Origin: Stramenopiles sp. TOSAG23-6 | Lineage: Eukaryota > Sar | Assembly (NCBI GenBank): GCA_900128565.1 | Contig: LT636265.1 | Coordinates: forward strand, 1-11,361 | Reading direction: 5' to 3' | Length of the DNA stretch: 11,361 nucleotides | Part shown: positions 1 through 8,338 of the stretch, piece by piece | How positions within the stretch are numbered: position 1 is the stretch's first letter | How the letters are laid out: every line of letters starts with the position of its first letter | The notes under the pieces: generated by a model | Seen by the model: only the letters and a program-made list of their open reading frames with translations | Told to the model about the DNA's origin: nothing | Database searches by the model: none | Translations under genes and position numbers: made by a program

Positions 1-182
1 ATGAATCCAGCGGTTACTGGAGTGACAAACAGGAAAGCCAAGATGCGATTGAAGTTTTTCTTGAAAAATCAAAAGTACAAAAAGGAGACTTAGTTTTCCG
101 TTTTCTTTTAATTGTTGCAGATGGAATTGGGGAGCTTGGAGTTGAGGTATTCTTTACTGCGAGAAAGGTTGCTGAAAAATAA
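1..182 (+). CDS. 3' end of unrecognised protein, paralogue of the gene at 499-1230 (5' truncated by window)
   Basis: The reading frame enters from the left edge (first full codon at 3) and stops at TAA 180-182, giving 59 residues. It aligns almost residue for residue with the last ~60 residues of the 243-residue protein at 499-1230: both share DKQESQDAI, FLEKSKVQKGDLVFRFLLI and end FFTARKVAEK. Differences are mostly near the left edge (ESSGYWS against ESCEFLWK) and at VADGIGELG against EGDGRGGFG. No frameshift or stop is visible, so this copy may be functional. I recognise no domain family. It is the left-hand member of a tandem duplication; its neighbour 39 bp downstream is a remnant of a Rab 3' end, the same arrangement as around the second copy. 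The start lies outside the window. Confidence 0.75.
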   Translation, partial: ESSGYWSDKQESQDAIEVFLEKSKVQKGDLVFRFLLIVADGIGELGVEVFFTARKVAEK

Positions 183-221
183 AACATTGATTGATTTACA
201 ATAATTATTAGTTTATTTTCA

Positions 222-328
222 TCAACAACATTTTTTTTTCAGATTACTTTCACCGACATCACCAGTTAAAGAAACATTTTTGTCCCCAGTATACATTTGA
301 CACTTACTTTTTTCTGCAATTGCTTCCA
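222..328 (-). pseudogene. Rab GTPase 3'-end remnant (C-terminal ~35 codons only)
   Basis: The minus strand from 328 to the TGA at 224-222 encodes EAIAEKSKCQMYTGDKNVSL and then a tail ending LKKKCC. This matches the C-terminus of the intact Rab gene (1366-1260) with changes at a few residues (I for L, C for Y, N for K). Similarity stops abruptly after the GAA codon at 328-326; beyond that the sequence is unrelated to the Rab body. No start, P-loop or other G-box is present, so it cannot make a GTPase. It is best read as the piece of a convergent Rab gene that was copied together with the neighbouring unrecognised gene during tandem duplication. The open frame continues to about 416, but that part has no Rab similarity. 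Confidence 0.85.
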
Positions 329-498
329 GTAGTAAGCAGCTTAAGTAGTTATCAAACAACAAACTGTAGCAACAGTTATACGTTAATAAATTACAAAAAA
401 TGTCAAAAAATGTCAACGGTCAGCATACAAAATCGAAAATTTCCGGATTGACTTGAATCCGTCTTACGAACCAATCAATATTTCATACAGGTCTAACA

Positions 499-1230
499 AT
501 GAAATTGGAAACAGATGGTTCAACATTGTTTGCGGAGTTGGTTCGTTTGGATCCAGAAGTAAAGCAAGATATGTACTTGGATGAACATGGTTGGTCGGTG
601 AAAGACTTGCAGGAAGATATTGCGCTGACAAAACGATGGAAGAAAATCACAGCAACCTTTGGTTTTCCCAAAACAAAATCAACTTGGAGGGTTTTAAGTT
701 GGTCATTTTGGAGTGAAATTCCTGAAGATTTGATTAGTGAAAAGACATTTACTTCATTTGAAGAAGCTGGTCCAATCTTGACGGCCAATGTGAATCCTTC
801 CACCAATGAATTTGGTATAGATTTAAAGGACCCAACAGATGCCTTCTGTACTATGAAAACAACAGCTGCTTGTAATAATTCAGCAAATTTGAGTCCAATA
901 AAAGGTAATATGATCACATTTTGTGAAGGTTGGTGGTGTTTAGATAAGGATATTGAATTTCATGAAGAAGATCACCACAATGATGATGCTAACATCGAGT
1001 GGTTCCAACATTGTGGAGATTTTGAAGAGCTGATCAAGAGAGTAGTTGAATCCTGCGAATTTCTCTGGAAAGACAAACAGGAAAGCCAAGATGCGATTAA
1101 AGCTTTTCTTGAAAAATCAAAAGTTCAAAAAGGAGACTTAGTTTTCCGTTTTCTTTTAATTGAGGGAGATGGAAGGGGAGGGTTTGGAGTTGAGTTATTC
1201 TTTACTGCGAGAAAGGTTGCTGAAAAATAA
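499..1230 (+). CDS. Unrecognised 243-residue protein
   Basis: This is a single open frame from ATG 499 to TAA 1228-1230. The protein is acidic and Trp-rich in the middle (SWSFWSEIPEDL, FCEGWWCLDKDIEFHEEDHH) and ends with a mixed charged and hydrophobic block (GDLVFRFLLIEGDG, ELFFTARKVAEK). I see no signal peptide, membrane segment or known motif and cannot assign a function. The real start could lie upstream if a leading exon exists: an acceptor-like TTTCATACAG precedes the ATG by 8 bp, but no supporting exon is evident. A second copy of the C-terminus at 1-182 keeps its frame, which suggests a small gene family under protein-level constraint. It converges on the Rab gene with only 29 bp between the stop codons. 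An AATAAA at 1226-1231 overlaps its own stop codon. Confidence 0.7.
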   Translation: MKLETDGSTLFAELVRLDPEVKQDMYLDEHGWSVKDLQEDIALTKRWKKITATFGFPKTKSTWRVLSWSFWSEIPEDLISEKTFTSFEEAGPILTANVNPSTNEFGIDLKDPTDAFCTMKTTAACNNSANLSPIKGNMITFCEGWWCLDKDIEFHEEDHHNDDANIEWFQHCGDFEELIKRVVESCEFLWKDKQESQDAIKAFLEKSKVQKGDLVFRFLLIEGDGRGGFGVELFFTARKVAEK

Positions 1231-1366
1231 ATCATAAAACAATTATTAATTTATTTTCATCAACAACATTTTTTTTTCAGATTACTTTCACCGACATCAC
1301 CAGTTAAAGAAACCTTTTTGTCCCCAGTATACATTTGATACTTACTTTTTTCTGCAAGTGCTTCCA
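1046..1366. repeat. Right copy of tandem duplication (left copy 1-328)
   Basis: This is the partner of the left copy. Here the sequence continues intact on both sides: leftwards into the complete 243-codon gene and rightwards into the complete Rab last exon. It is therefore the copy that keeps the ancestral convergent arrangement. Confidence 0.85.
1226..1255. terminator. Overlapping convergent poly(A) signal region
   Basis: AATAAA on the plus strand at 1226-1231 overlaps the TAA of the unrecognised gene. On the minus strand AATAAA at 1255-1250 lies 4 bp after the Rab TGA (1262-1260). The two 3' UTRs must overlap, or be almost absent, in the 29 bp between the stops. The motifs are seen directly; their use as poly(A) signals is inferred. 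Confidence 0.4.
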
Positions 1367-2337
1367 TTTCCAAATTCTTCAAAGAAAGTTCTGCCATTTT
1401 GAGAAATGCTTCCTCAATGCCAATGCCTGACTTCGCACTGGTTGCAAAGAACGGAATATTAGAACTTTCAGCCAGTGCCCGACCTTCTTCTATATCACAT
1501 TTGCTATTAGGAATGTCACATTTGTTCGCCAGGAGTACTTGTACAACATTAATTGGAGCATTTTTCGTTATTTGCTTCATCCAAGATCTGATGTTTGAAA
1601 AAGATTTTTAATTATCTAAACTATAAACCATGAATGTATATTGAAAAATATTTTTTTTGTAATAAAATTCGTTAGGTACAAAATTTACTATGAAAAAATA
1701 AATTTAAAATTCATGATGAAAACGTACATATCCCCTGAGCACCTCGGTAATACGCTGTACAAACTACATGGTGTATATGAATGAAAGAAATAGAGATGAT
1801 GAGAATATGTTTATACTATACCAATCAAAAGAAATTTATAAAGTGAACACAGTTGTAAAACAAAATGTTAGTTACAAAATTTGGTACAAAAAAACGAAAT
1901 TATTATTGCACTTACTTGTCTTAAATCTTTCTTGTCCTGCAGTATCCCACACTTGTAGCTTCAACACTTTGTCGCCAACAGTAACAGTTTTAATTTTAAA
2001 ATCAATGCCAATTGTCGTAATAAAATTAGTGGTAAACTTTCCATCACAGTATCGGAGTAAAACACAGCTAAAATATTACAAGATAACAACAATAATACAC
2101 AAATTAGAGACACAATTGATACTTGCTGCTAACTTCGGAGACTGTTAGTATACTATACTATAACATAATAGAAGAACACACACACAATGAAATAGGAGAA
2201 AAAACAAAAAATCGGGTAATCAACGTGGCAAAAAAAACAAGACTAACCTACCTTTTCCCTACTCCAGAGTCTCCAATGAGCAAAAGCTTTACAAGATAAT
2301 CAAATTTGCTTCTACTGTTCGAATTTTTCATAGTCAT
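1260..2337 (-). CDS. Rab-family small GTPase, four exons, with one in-frame TAA
   Basis: Exons are 2337-2252, 2067-1916, 1763-1728 and 1633-1260 (648 nt, 216 codons). All G boxes are visible: P-loop GDSGVGKS (spanning intron 1), switch [20 protein letters not shown] and TSAK. The C-terminus is KKKCC, a double-cysteine geranylgeranylation tail typical of Rabs that act on intracellular membranes. The sequence [15 protein letters not shown] is Rab8/Rab1-like; the subfamily is not certain. ATG 2337 was chosen; a second ATG lies two codons later. Introns 1 and 2 are GT-AG, intron 3 is of the non-AG family. Codon 100 (1610-1608) is TAA in SLDN[13 protein letters not shown], where related Rabs usually have Glu or Gln. 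The gene is thus either a very recent pseudogene, an allele or sequencing error, or read through. Everything else is intact. Confidence 0.88.
1634..1727 (-). other. Rab intron 3, non-AG intron family (94 nt)
   Basis: It begins GTACGTTTTCATCATGA and ends TTTTCAATATACAT. Its core GTACAAAATTT and GTTAG (plus-strand reading) lie at 1671-1691. Removing it joins GGG ATA T to TC ATG GTT, giving [12 protein letters not shown] in the Rab frame. An AT direct repeat at both junctions makes the exact cut ambiguous (1727-1634 or a shift of up to 2 bp) without changing the product. The first AG acceptors downstream all lead to early stops. Confidence 0.7.
1764..1915 (-). other. Rab intron 2, canonical GT-AG but with the non-AG family core
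   Basis: The donor is ACAA|GTAAGT and the acceptor CATGTAG|TTTGTACAG, giving FKT-I-CTAYYRG. It is 152 nt long. Inside it, on the minus strand at 1887-1867, GTACCAAATTTTGTAA is followed directly by CTAAC, the same arrangement as in the seven non-AG introns. The 3' part differs and ends in a normal pyrimidine-rich stretch and AG. Confidence 0.8.
2068..2251 (-). other. Rab intron 1, canonical GT-AG
   Basis: The donor is AAAAG|GTAGGT and the acceptor TTTTAG|CTGTG, with TACTAAC as a branch-point candidate well upstream. The splice joins GK to SCVLL, completing the P-loop Ser codon AG|C. It is 184 nt long and carries a CA/GT-rich tract. It lacks the palindromic core of the non-AG family. Confidence 0.85.
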
Positions 2338-2709
2338 TCTAAATAAAAAAAACTTCGCAGAAGCAATGTAAAAACTAGCACAAAATAAAGATGTCTATAA
2401 TTACGCAATTGTAATGTCTGTGATTACTCTTGGCAAATGTTGTATTTGGTTTGCGACTCTTTCTCGACTTATGAATACTATAGAGTCTATACTAGAGGCT
2501 GTCGCCATGTTCGTGGACCGTGGTGGTTGCCACAAAAAAGAAAAAAATAGCAAATAAATCAATCGATCAAATGATTCAAAAAGAAGACACAAACAAACAA
2601 AAAATAATAAACCTTTTTGAGTGAGCCGTACGTTAACAACGGTTGAATCCGGTACTAGACTACATGATTTGAAAAAAAATGTTTTTGTAGATATTAAAAA
2701 TATGGAGGA
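2338..2709. other. Divergent intergenic region between the Rab and LRR genes
   Basis: These 372 bp separate two divergently transcribed genes and should hold both promoters. I see no clear TATA box or known factor site. Three very short ATG frames precede the LRR start (ATG ATT TGA at 2664, ATG TTT TTG TAG at 2679, ATG GAG GAA TGA at 2702). A 42-bp stretch at 2420-2461 resembles the last EF-hand region of the LRR gene. TTTATTTAG lies one base before the Rab ATG on the minus strand and looks like an acceptor for a 5' UTR intron or a trans-spliced leader. No convincing gene is present. Confidence 0.5.
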
Positions 2710-2713
2710 ATGA
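2702..2713 (+). promoter_or_regulatory. Mini upstream ORF overlapping the LRR-gene start
   Basis: ATG GAG GAA TGA overlaps the main ATG at 2710-2712, so its stop codon contains the start of the long frame. If both are in the mRNA leader, ribosomes could terminate and restart in place. The transcription start is unknown, so a regulatory role is only inferred. Confidence 0.3.
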
Positions 2714-5700
2714 GTCTCAGTGATAAAGCATGGGAAATCAGTGGACTGGTTATTGACTGCGACAAGACATGTTTGTCCAATATCGAATGTCCAAAGTCTT
2801 TGACAACTTCCGAGGAACAACGTCTTTGGAACCTTGGTCTTTCTGCATTTTCAAAGACTTTACCAGGATCGTCAAATAGTAAGATTTTTACTGACATATT
2901 GAATGATAATACTTCAGATGAACAATCTTATAAGGATAATCCTTCCAATGATAATAATATAGATAAACCGTATGGACCGGCAGATACCGTTGAAGATATC
3001 TCCGACGCTTTGAACGAAAGTAAATCCAGTGTCTTGAACATTGATGAAAATGGGAAAAACAATAATACAGAGGAAAAAGTGAGAAGTAAAGATATCTCCG
3101 ACGCTTTGAACGAAAGTAAATCCAGTGTCTTGAACATTGATGAAAACGGGGGAAACAATAATAGAGAGGAAAAAGTGAGAAGTAAGACACCAATAGCAAT
3201 AAATACAGAAGACAACGAACCATTATCTTCAACTCTACTAACAAAATCTTCTGAGTCAAAGTCATCGATACCCACAGGTAGAGCAATACAAAGAGCCGAT
3301 ATGGTTATGTACATTCATCAAAAATATACGTCGTCGAAACCCTATTTAAAAAAGTATAAATATCCTACGTGTCAATACGATGGACCAAAGAGCCCTACAA
3401 GAGTTATCGTTACACGAAATAAGGTTATCAATGAATTTATAAGTATGTGTGATAAACAGGGCATCCGTGTGGAATCTCTACTTCTCAGAAGATTACTCGG
3501 TGAAGTCGAATTCGTACCAACTGAGTACAAAAACTCAGATGAGACAAATAGAGTATCGAATATTGGATCAATGCCTTCTACAGTGAAAGAAGAATTCGAC
3601 GAAAATGATGAAGGCTGGTGTATTGATGGTAGATTTTATGGGCAAATTCAAAGCGATTCAAGGACAGATGTTGCTAAAGATACAGCGAATATTAGGAAAA
3701 ATGATATCTTCATACTTAATTTAGAAAATTTGAATATTGTAGGTTTTCATCATTACTTTCAAATTTATTGTTTTGTGCCAAATTGCAAACCTAACAAATT
3801 TCAAACTTCAAACATATTTTTTTATAATACTTGGATTTACTCGTGCAGCTGTCATAGGGTCTGTTTTAGCAGTTATGCCATCGCATTCATATACTACTTA
3901 TTTTTTGCGAAATAATAGATTAGAGCTGACTGATGGAATACAAAAGTTTGGACCTCGAAATAGCTCAGATACAGGTTTGTCGAGGATAATAACGAATTTA
4001 CCAATAGGTGCAAAAATGATTGACGTGTCCTACAATACAATCGGTGTTCAAGGTACACGCTTAATTTGTAAACATCTTTCGAATACTCTAAAATCGTTGA
4101 CGTCGCTAAACGTTGAAAATTGTGGACTAAGTGATAGTAATATTGGAGCTTTATTATTTGCATTCGCTGGTCGTAAAGATGTTGGTAAAGATGGTGTATG
4201 CTGGGGTACTTCATCTGAATGTGAAAAGAACACCAAAACAAAATGTTTCCCATTACGGCATTTATGTTTAGCTCAGAATTCTTTTGGTTCTGTATCTGCA
4301 TCGGCTTTCTCATATTTTGTGAATACAAATGGGTGCAAACTTTCCAGCCTCGATCTTCGTATCACGGGTCTCACAGCATACTTGTTTCATTTAGTAGTTA
4401 TAGCTCTTATTGGTTCTAATGATGTTAAAGACACAAAAGATGAACGTTCAACTGATATTGATGATATGATACAAAAAGACACAAAAGATGAACATACATC
4501 TGATTTTGATGGTACGATACAAAGTGCGAGAAAACGAAACATTCACCTGAAAGAGTTGAAAATTGGTTGGAATCCAATAGGAAGTGTAAGTGCAAAAGTG
4601 TTTACAGAATCAAAATCAAACATCGACGAAAATAAGCCAAGCGGCGTGAAACAAAGTGAAGCAAAAGGTAAAGTAAAAATATCAAAAACAAAGAAAAAGA
4701 ATACTAAGAAGAAAGCAAAGAAATTAAAAGGTAAAAAAAAGAAAGCAAAAGCCACAAAGGAAACTTTCAAATGTAGTAAACCAAAGATGTTACAAAAGAC
4801 TGCTGGTATTGGAGCCCTCGCATTAGCGCGACTTCTCCGCTTTAAGCCATCGACTATTATTCACTTGGATGCCTCAGGGCTTCAATTTTCTTCACTAGAA
4901 CTAGCGCTATTATCAAGTGCTCTTCAACAGAACAAAAAACTTTTGGGGCTACATTTTGATTTAGCTGAAAAGAGCAGCACCGAAAATGGGATGACATGTG
5001 TCGATTCCAAAGGATTCTTAAACGTGGCTTCATCAGAAAGTGCAAAGTACTTATGTAGATTAATGCTTCCTCCTGATGCACCGCCACATAGTACTATGAA
5101 AACTAGACGACGCAGATGTATGTCTCCAAGAGTAACAAAATTACAGAAAACTATACCAAATATTAGTTTGAAAGATATTACTATATGCACGGACTTTAAT
5201 AAACCTCGCGGGTGCTTGAATCCTGAATGTAAATCATATCATATCTGTAGCGTGTGCTTTGGGGGACATCCACAGTACCGAGCAAATCAATGTAAAATGG
5301 GGCATCAAAAAGTGGATAACATTGATTTCGCAGGCGTTGGCTTTGGAAGACAATGTAAAATTTGTCATGGATGGAAGGAACACACATTTGAATTTCGTCC
5401 AGGTATATCTCGATTTCGCGAATTACCACCTGGACCCCATGCTGATATTATGATACATTTAAGTATCGATGGCTGGCGGGGATGTTCTCTTAAAAAAAGT
5501 AATTCAGATGACGTCTTCCGTTTGAATCGTTTTTTACCGACAGACTGTAAATTAGAATATTTCTATTCTGCGTGGAAAGATAAAGAGGCGCATACTGCGT
5601 TTTTCTTTTGTGCAAGAGATCAGCCACGTGCAATATCTTTGAGGCCAGAACAAATTTGCGGGATAATTTCTGAGGTAAATGTTCTAACTATTACAAGCCC

Positions 5701-8206
5701 TATTTTAAAAGATATTTCATACCGTTCAGGGTATCTGAACCATAATACATCTCTACGTGAATCATTTGTTGTTCCGTGTCCGTTTGCGGTGAAGTCTACG
5801 TCACTGTATCAGGGAGCAGATTGGACACCAATGCACTCCGTGTGGGCTCGACGACGATACTTCACTTGTGATGCAAAATCTTTCTTCGATATCCCAAGCA
5901 ACATAGAATGTATGTTTGCTAAAGATTGGGCACGGCTAGAAAGTTCATCATCATTTCGCACCTTTGTAACAGAATGCGATCTTCCAGAGCTAAAAGGTAA
6001 AGATATGGATGATAAAAAACCCATGGAAAATCTCAAGAAGAGATTTAGAAAGATGTATGATGAGATTGTTTCTGTTTTTGATTGGGCTCGTGCTGATGGT
6101 TGCTGTGCTACAAATGAATGTGTAGGTAGTGTCAGTGTCAGTATCGATATGCCTACATTCACTTCTATACTACAAAAAGCTCAAATCTGTGGGAGAAATA
6201 CCATAATGTCAAACATTGAGATCGAGAAGATATTTTTAGTTGCTGCAGAAATTGGAAGAGAAATACATCTACAACTTTTGAATTCTGATACTAATTACGA
6301 TCGTTTGGGTTTAATGCGGTTTGAGTTCTGTGCTGCTCTTTGCTACGTTGCGTTCCGCTTATTCATGAGAAAATCAACCGATAAAACTTACTCGGAAGAC
6401 ACACATAATTTCTCACCCGGAAGTAAAACTTATATTACACTCCCGCGTGCCTTGAGATTGTTATGGGAACAGTGGATAGCACCCGGATTACCTTCAGAAG
6501 CAGTGACAAGTCGTCGATCTTTCCGAAAGAATCGACTGTATACAAGAGATATAGATACCGTCGTTGAAAGATGGTTACCAAAACTACAGAAATTATTCCA
6601 GAAAACAGCACAAAATACGATTAAAAGGGGTACCTCAAATAATTGTTTTTTTCCAAGTGACTTTAATAAAGATATTTCCGAGGAATCAACTGATGCATAT
6701 GCAATGCATCGTTTAAGAGGTGATCAGTTTTATGCGTTGCTACAGCATGGAGGTGTTGTTGATGCTGTGTTTACTGAAAGGGAAGCTCGGCTAGCTGTAG
6801 TTTGGGCTTTAACACAATGTCAAGACGAGCTTTTTCCACGAAATGGGAAATCAGCTACAACAACTCTTTCCTTTGAAGACTTTGTAGAAGCCTTAGTGAT
6901 TGTTGCATGTCTGAAACCAATGCCAAGCTTAGCAGAAATTAAAGGGTGCATGAATACTTTTAGTATCAGGGAACGTAGAAATCTAGATTATATTTCAACT
7001 GGAAATAAGCTTCGCAAACTTGCCCCATTCTATACTGCATGGAAAATTCTAGAGCATAGAAGTTACAATAACCGAGAAGGTTCTGCGGCGTCCCGGTATA
7101 GTAATACTCTTATATTGGGATATGAATCTTCCTCATCTTCAGATGATGATGATCCAGAGCTCAATCAATGCTATTTAGAAAGCCCTAATAAACTAAATAC
7201 TGCAGATATAGAAAAATTGCAAAATAAAGCATCAAAACAAAAAAGAAATGACAATCAAAATGACATTAATCATGCAAAGTACCAAGACCCAACAGATAAA
7301 TCCAATGCAAATTTACAACATCTGGTAGAAGGGCCGCATGTAAACATGCCTCTTTGGAATACACTTGAAGCTGAAATAATTGGTATCATGAAGAGCAAGA
7401 AGAAGCTTTTACATTTGTGGAATAATTTAGATAGCAATCGCAATGGTGTAGTGTCCTTGCGCGAGGTTTTGGAATTCACCAAACGAAAATGGAGAAGATT
7501 GAGCTACAAGCCTGCAGTTACTCGAGCTTTTTGTGCGATTTGTAGAGAAACAGGCAATATAAAAAACTGTTTTATCAGAAAGATGGAATTTAAACAATTA
7601 TTAAGGAATATCTTTTATTTCAACCAAATATGGGCATTTTTTTGTATCGCTGATCACCATCAAGGTACAAATAAAAATATTGAAGTAACCCGCAATGGTC
7701 ATGCCTTAGATTTCCGAGAATTCCGAAAAGGTCTGAAAAGTTTACGTATTCAAATGGATAAGAAACAAGCAAGAGAAGAGTTCCAATCTATTGATACTAA
7801 CTGGTCTGGAACAATTACTTTTGACGATTTTTGTATTTGGTTTGCGGCTCTTCGACATCCTATAGAAGATGATGATGTTGATGATACTACATTTGTCAAC
7901 AGTACCAGTGAAACAAATCTGACTATTACAACTGATGACAATTACAGCTCTAGTAAAAATAATGGCAATATCAAGAATAAAAATAAAGTTTTAGATTATG
8001 AAGAAATTGCGAAAACAAACAAATCTATGACAGATATTGTCATGGAACATGAAGAAAAAGTAGTACAAGACATGGAACATGAAGAAAAAGTAGTACAAGA
8101 GTATAACATTCGAGCAAATACAGGTAGGTGGAAAATACATGAAAGATTTGAAATGTTATTACATCTGATAGAGGACTCATTGTTATTTAAAGACAAGTCA
8201 ACGTAA
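2710..8206 (+). CDS. Large multidomain protein: leucine-rich repeats, Cys/His cluster, EF-hands
   Basis: Exons 2710-3738 and 3833-8206 give 1800 residues. Residues 1-343 are polar with a 32-residue tandem repeat. Ribonuclease-inhibitor-type leucine-rich repeats follow (about 395-540, 583-595 and 670-720: MIDVSYNTIG, LTSLNVENCGLSD, LRHLCLAQNSFG, LKELKIGWNPIG), interrupted by a Lys-rich block (about 621-658). A Cys/His cluster starts at Cys795 (C-x8-C-x4-C-x3-H, then HICSVC and CKICHGW), probably zinc-binding. A helical, EF-like part spans about 1110-1350. Two good EF-hand loops are DSNRNGVVSLRE (1543-1554) and DTNWSGTITFDD (1664-1675). The C-terminus has a 10-residue tandem repeat. No membrane segment is seen. 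A calcium-responsive scaffold, perhaps flagellar, is a guess; I do not recognise the family. ATG 2710 opens the long frame. Confidence 0.8.
2995..3186 (+). repeat. Two 96-bp tandem repeats in the LRR gene
   Basis: Units 2995-3090 and 3091-3186 are nearly identical and each encode 32 residues starting DISDALNESKSSVLNIDENG. The in-frame length keeps the reading frame. The few differences (K/G, T/R) suggest a recent duplication. Confidence 0.95.
3739..3832 (+). other. Non-AG family intron in the LRR gene (94 nt)
   Basis: It begins GTAGGTTTTCATCATTAC, contains GTGCCAAATTGCAAAC then CTAAC at 3775-3795, and ends TTTATAATACTT. Removing it joins AAT ATT to GGA TTT, fusing the frames before and after it with no stop. 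A TT repeat at both junctions makes the cut ambiguous. It aligns along its length with Rab intron 3 and has the same length. Nearby AG acceptors (CGTGCAG, TTTTAG, GCAG) give early stops. Confidence 0.7.
4430..4525 (+). repeat. Two 48-bp tandem repeats in the LRR gene
   Basis: Units 4430-4477 and 4478-4525 encode DTKDERSTDIDDMIQK and DTKDEHTSDFDGTIQS. They lie in a charged insertion between leucine-rich repeats. Confidence 0.9.
8041..8100 (+). repeat. Perfect 30-bp tandem repeat near the LRR gene 3' end
   Basis: 8041-8070 and 8071-8100 are identical. Each encodes the ten residues MEHEEKVVQ plus D or E, and the repeat is likely helical and charged. Complete identity points to a very recent duplication. 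Confidence 0.95.
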
Positions 8207-8272
8207 ATCTTGCATATACATTATGTACATATCTGAAAAAATACACAATCGATATTAAAACTTGATCATACA

Positions 8273-8278
8273 AATAAA
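8273..8278 (+). terminator. Poly(A) signal AATAAA for the LRR gene
   Basis: AATAAA lies 67 bp after the TAA at 8204-8206, in a plausible position. The intergenic gap to the convergent chaperonin stop (8336-8334) is 127 bp. Confidence 0.5.
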
Positions 8279-8332
8279 AGTATTATTGATGTTTGTACCA
8301 ATTAGTACGGAAGTTTTATAATCTTTAACATA

Positions 8333-8338
8333 TTTATT
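8333..8338 (-). terminator. AATAAA overlapping the chaperonin stop codon
   Basis: On the minus strand the stop TAA (8336-8334) is embedded in AATAAA. No other exact AATAAA lies in the 127 bp before the convergent LRR gene. Its use as a poly(A) signal is uncertain because it would leave almost no 3' UTR upstream of the signal. Confidence 0.3.

Larger units (their letters stand above)
1..328. repeat. Left copy of tandem duplication (right copy 1046-1366)
   Basis: Nucleotides 2-328 match 1047-1366 at high identity, including the 3' end of the unrecognised gene, the short intergenic segment (39 bp here, 29 bp in the other copy) and the Rab tail on the opposite strand. The match ends sharply after TGCTTCCA at 328/1366. 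It runs off the window on the left, so the full unit is longer than seen here and probably about 1 kb. Confidence 0.85.

Noticed and set aside
483-917. Minus-strand 144-codon frame opposite the unrecognised gene
   Set aside because: It is a shadow of the plus-strand 499-1230 frame. The plus frame is longer and its C-terminal part is conserved in the second copy.
1608-1610. Reassignment of TAA to Gln or Glu in this organism
   Set aside because: The 1800-residue, 729-residue and 243-residue frames contain no internal TAA, TAG or TGA and end at such codons, so the standard code fits. A single mutation in Rab is simpler.
2401-2820. Minus-strand 139-codon open frame
   Set aside because: It overlaps the LRR-gene start and the divergent intergenic region, has low-complexity Phe/Leu-rich sequence and matches no family. 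I treat it as a chance frame.
3773-3832. ATG at 3773 as the start of a separate 1477-residue protein
   Set aside because: The first 20 codons lie inside the family intron 3739-3832 (core, CTAAC and AATAC end). Joining to the upstream frame gives one continuous 1800-residue protein, and the intron-encoded residues look like noise.
4663-4776. Lys-rich block as a histone-like or separate gene
   Set aside because: It is in frame within the LRR protein, flanked on both sides by leucine-rich repeats, and is best seen as a basic low-complexity insertion.
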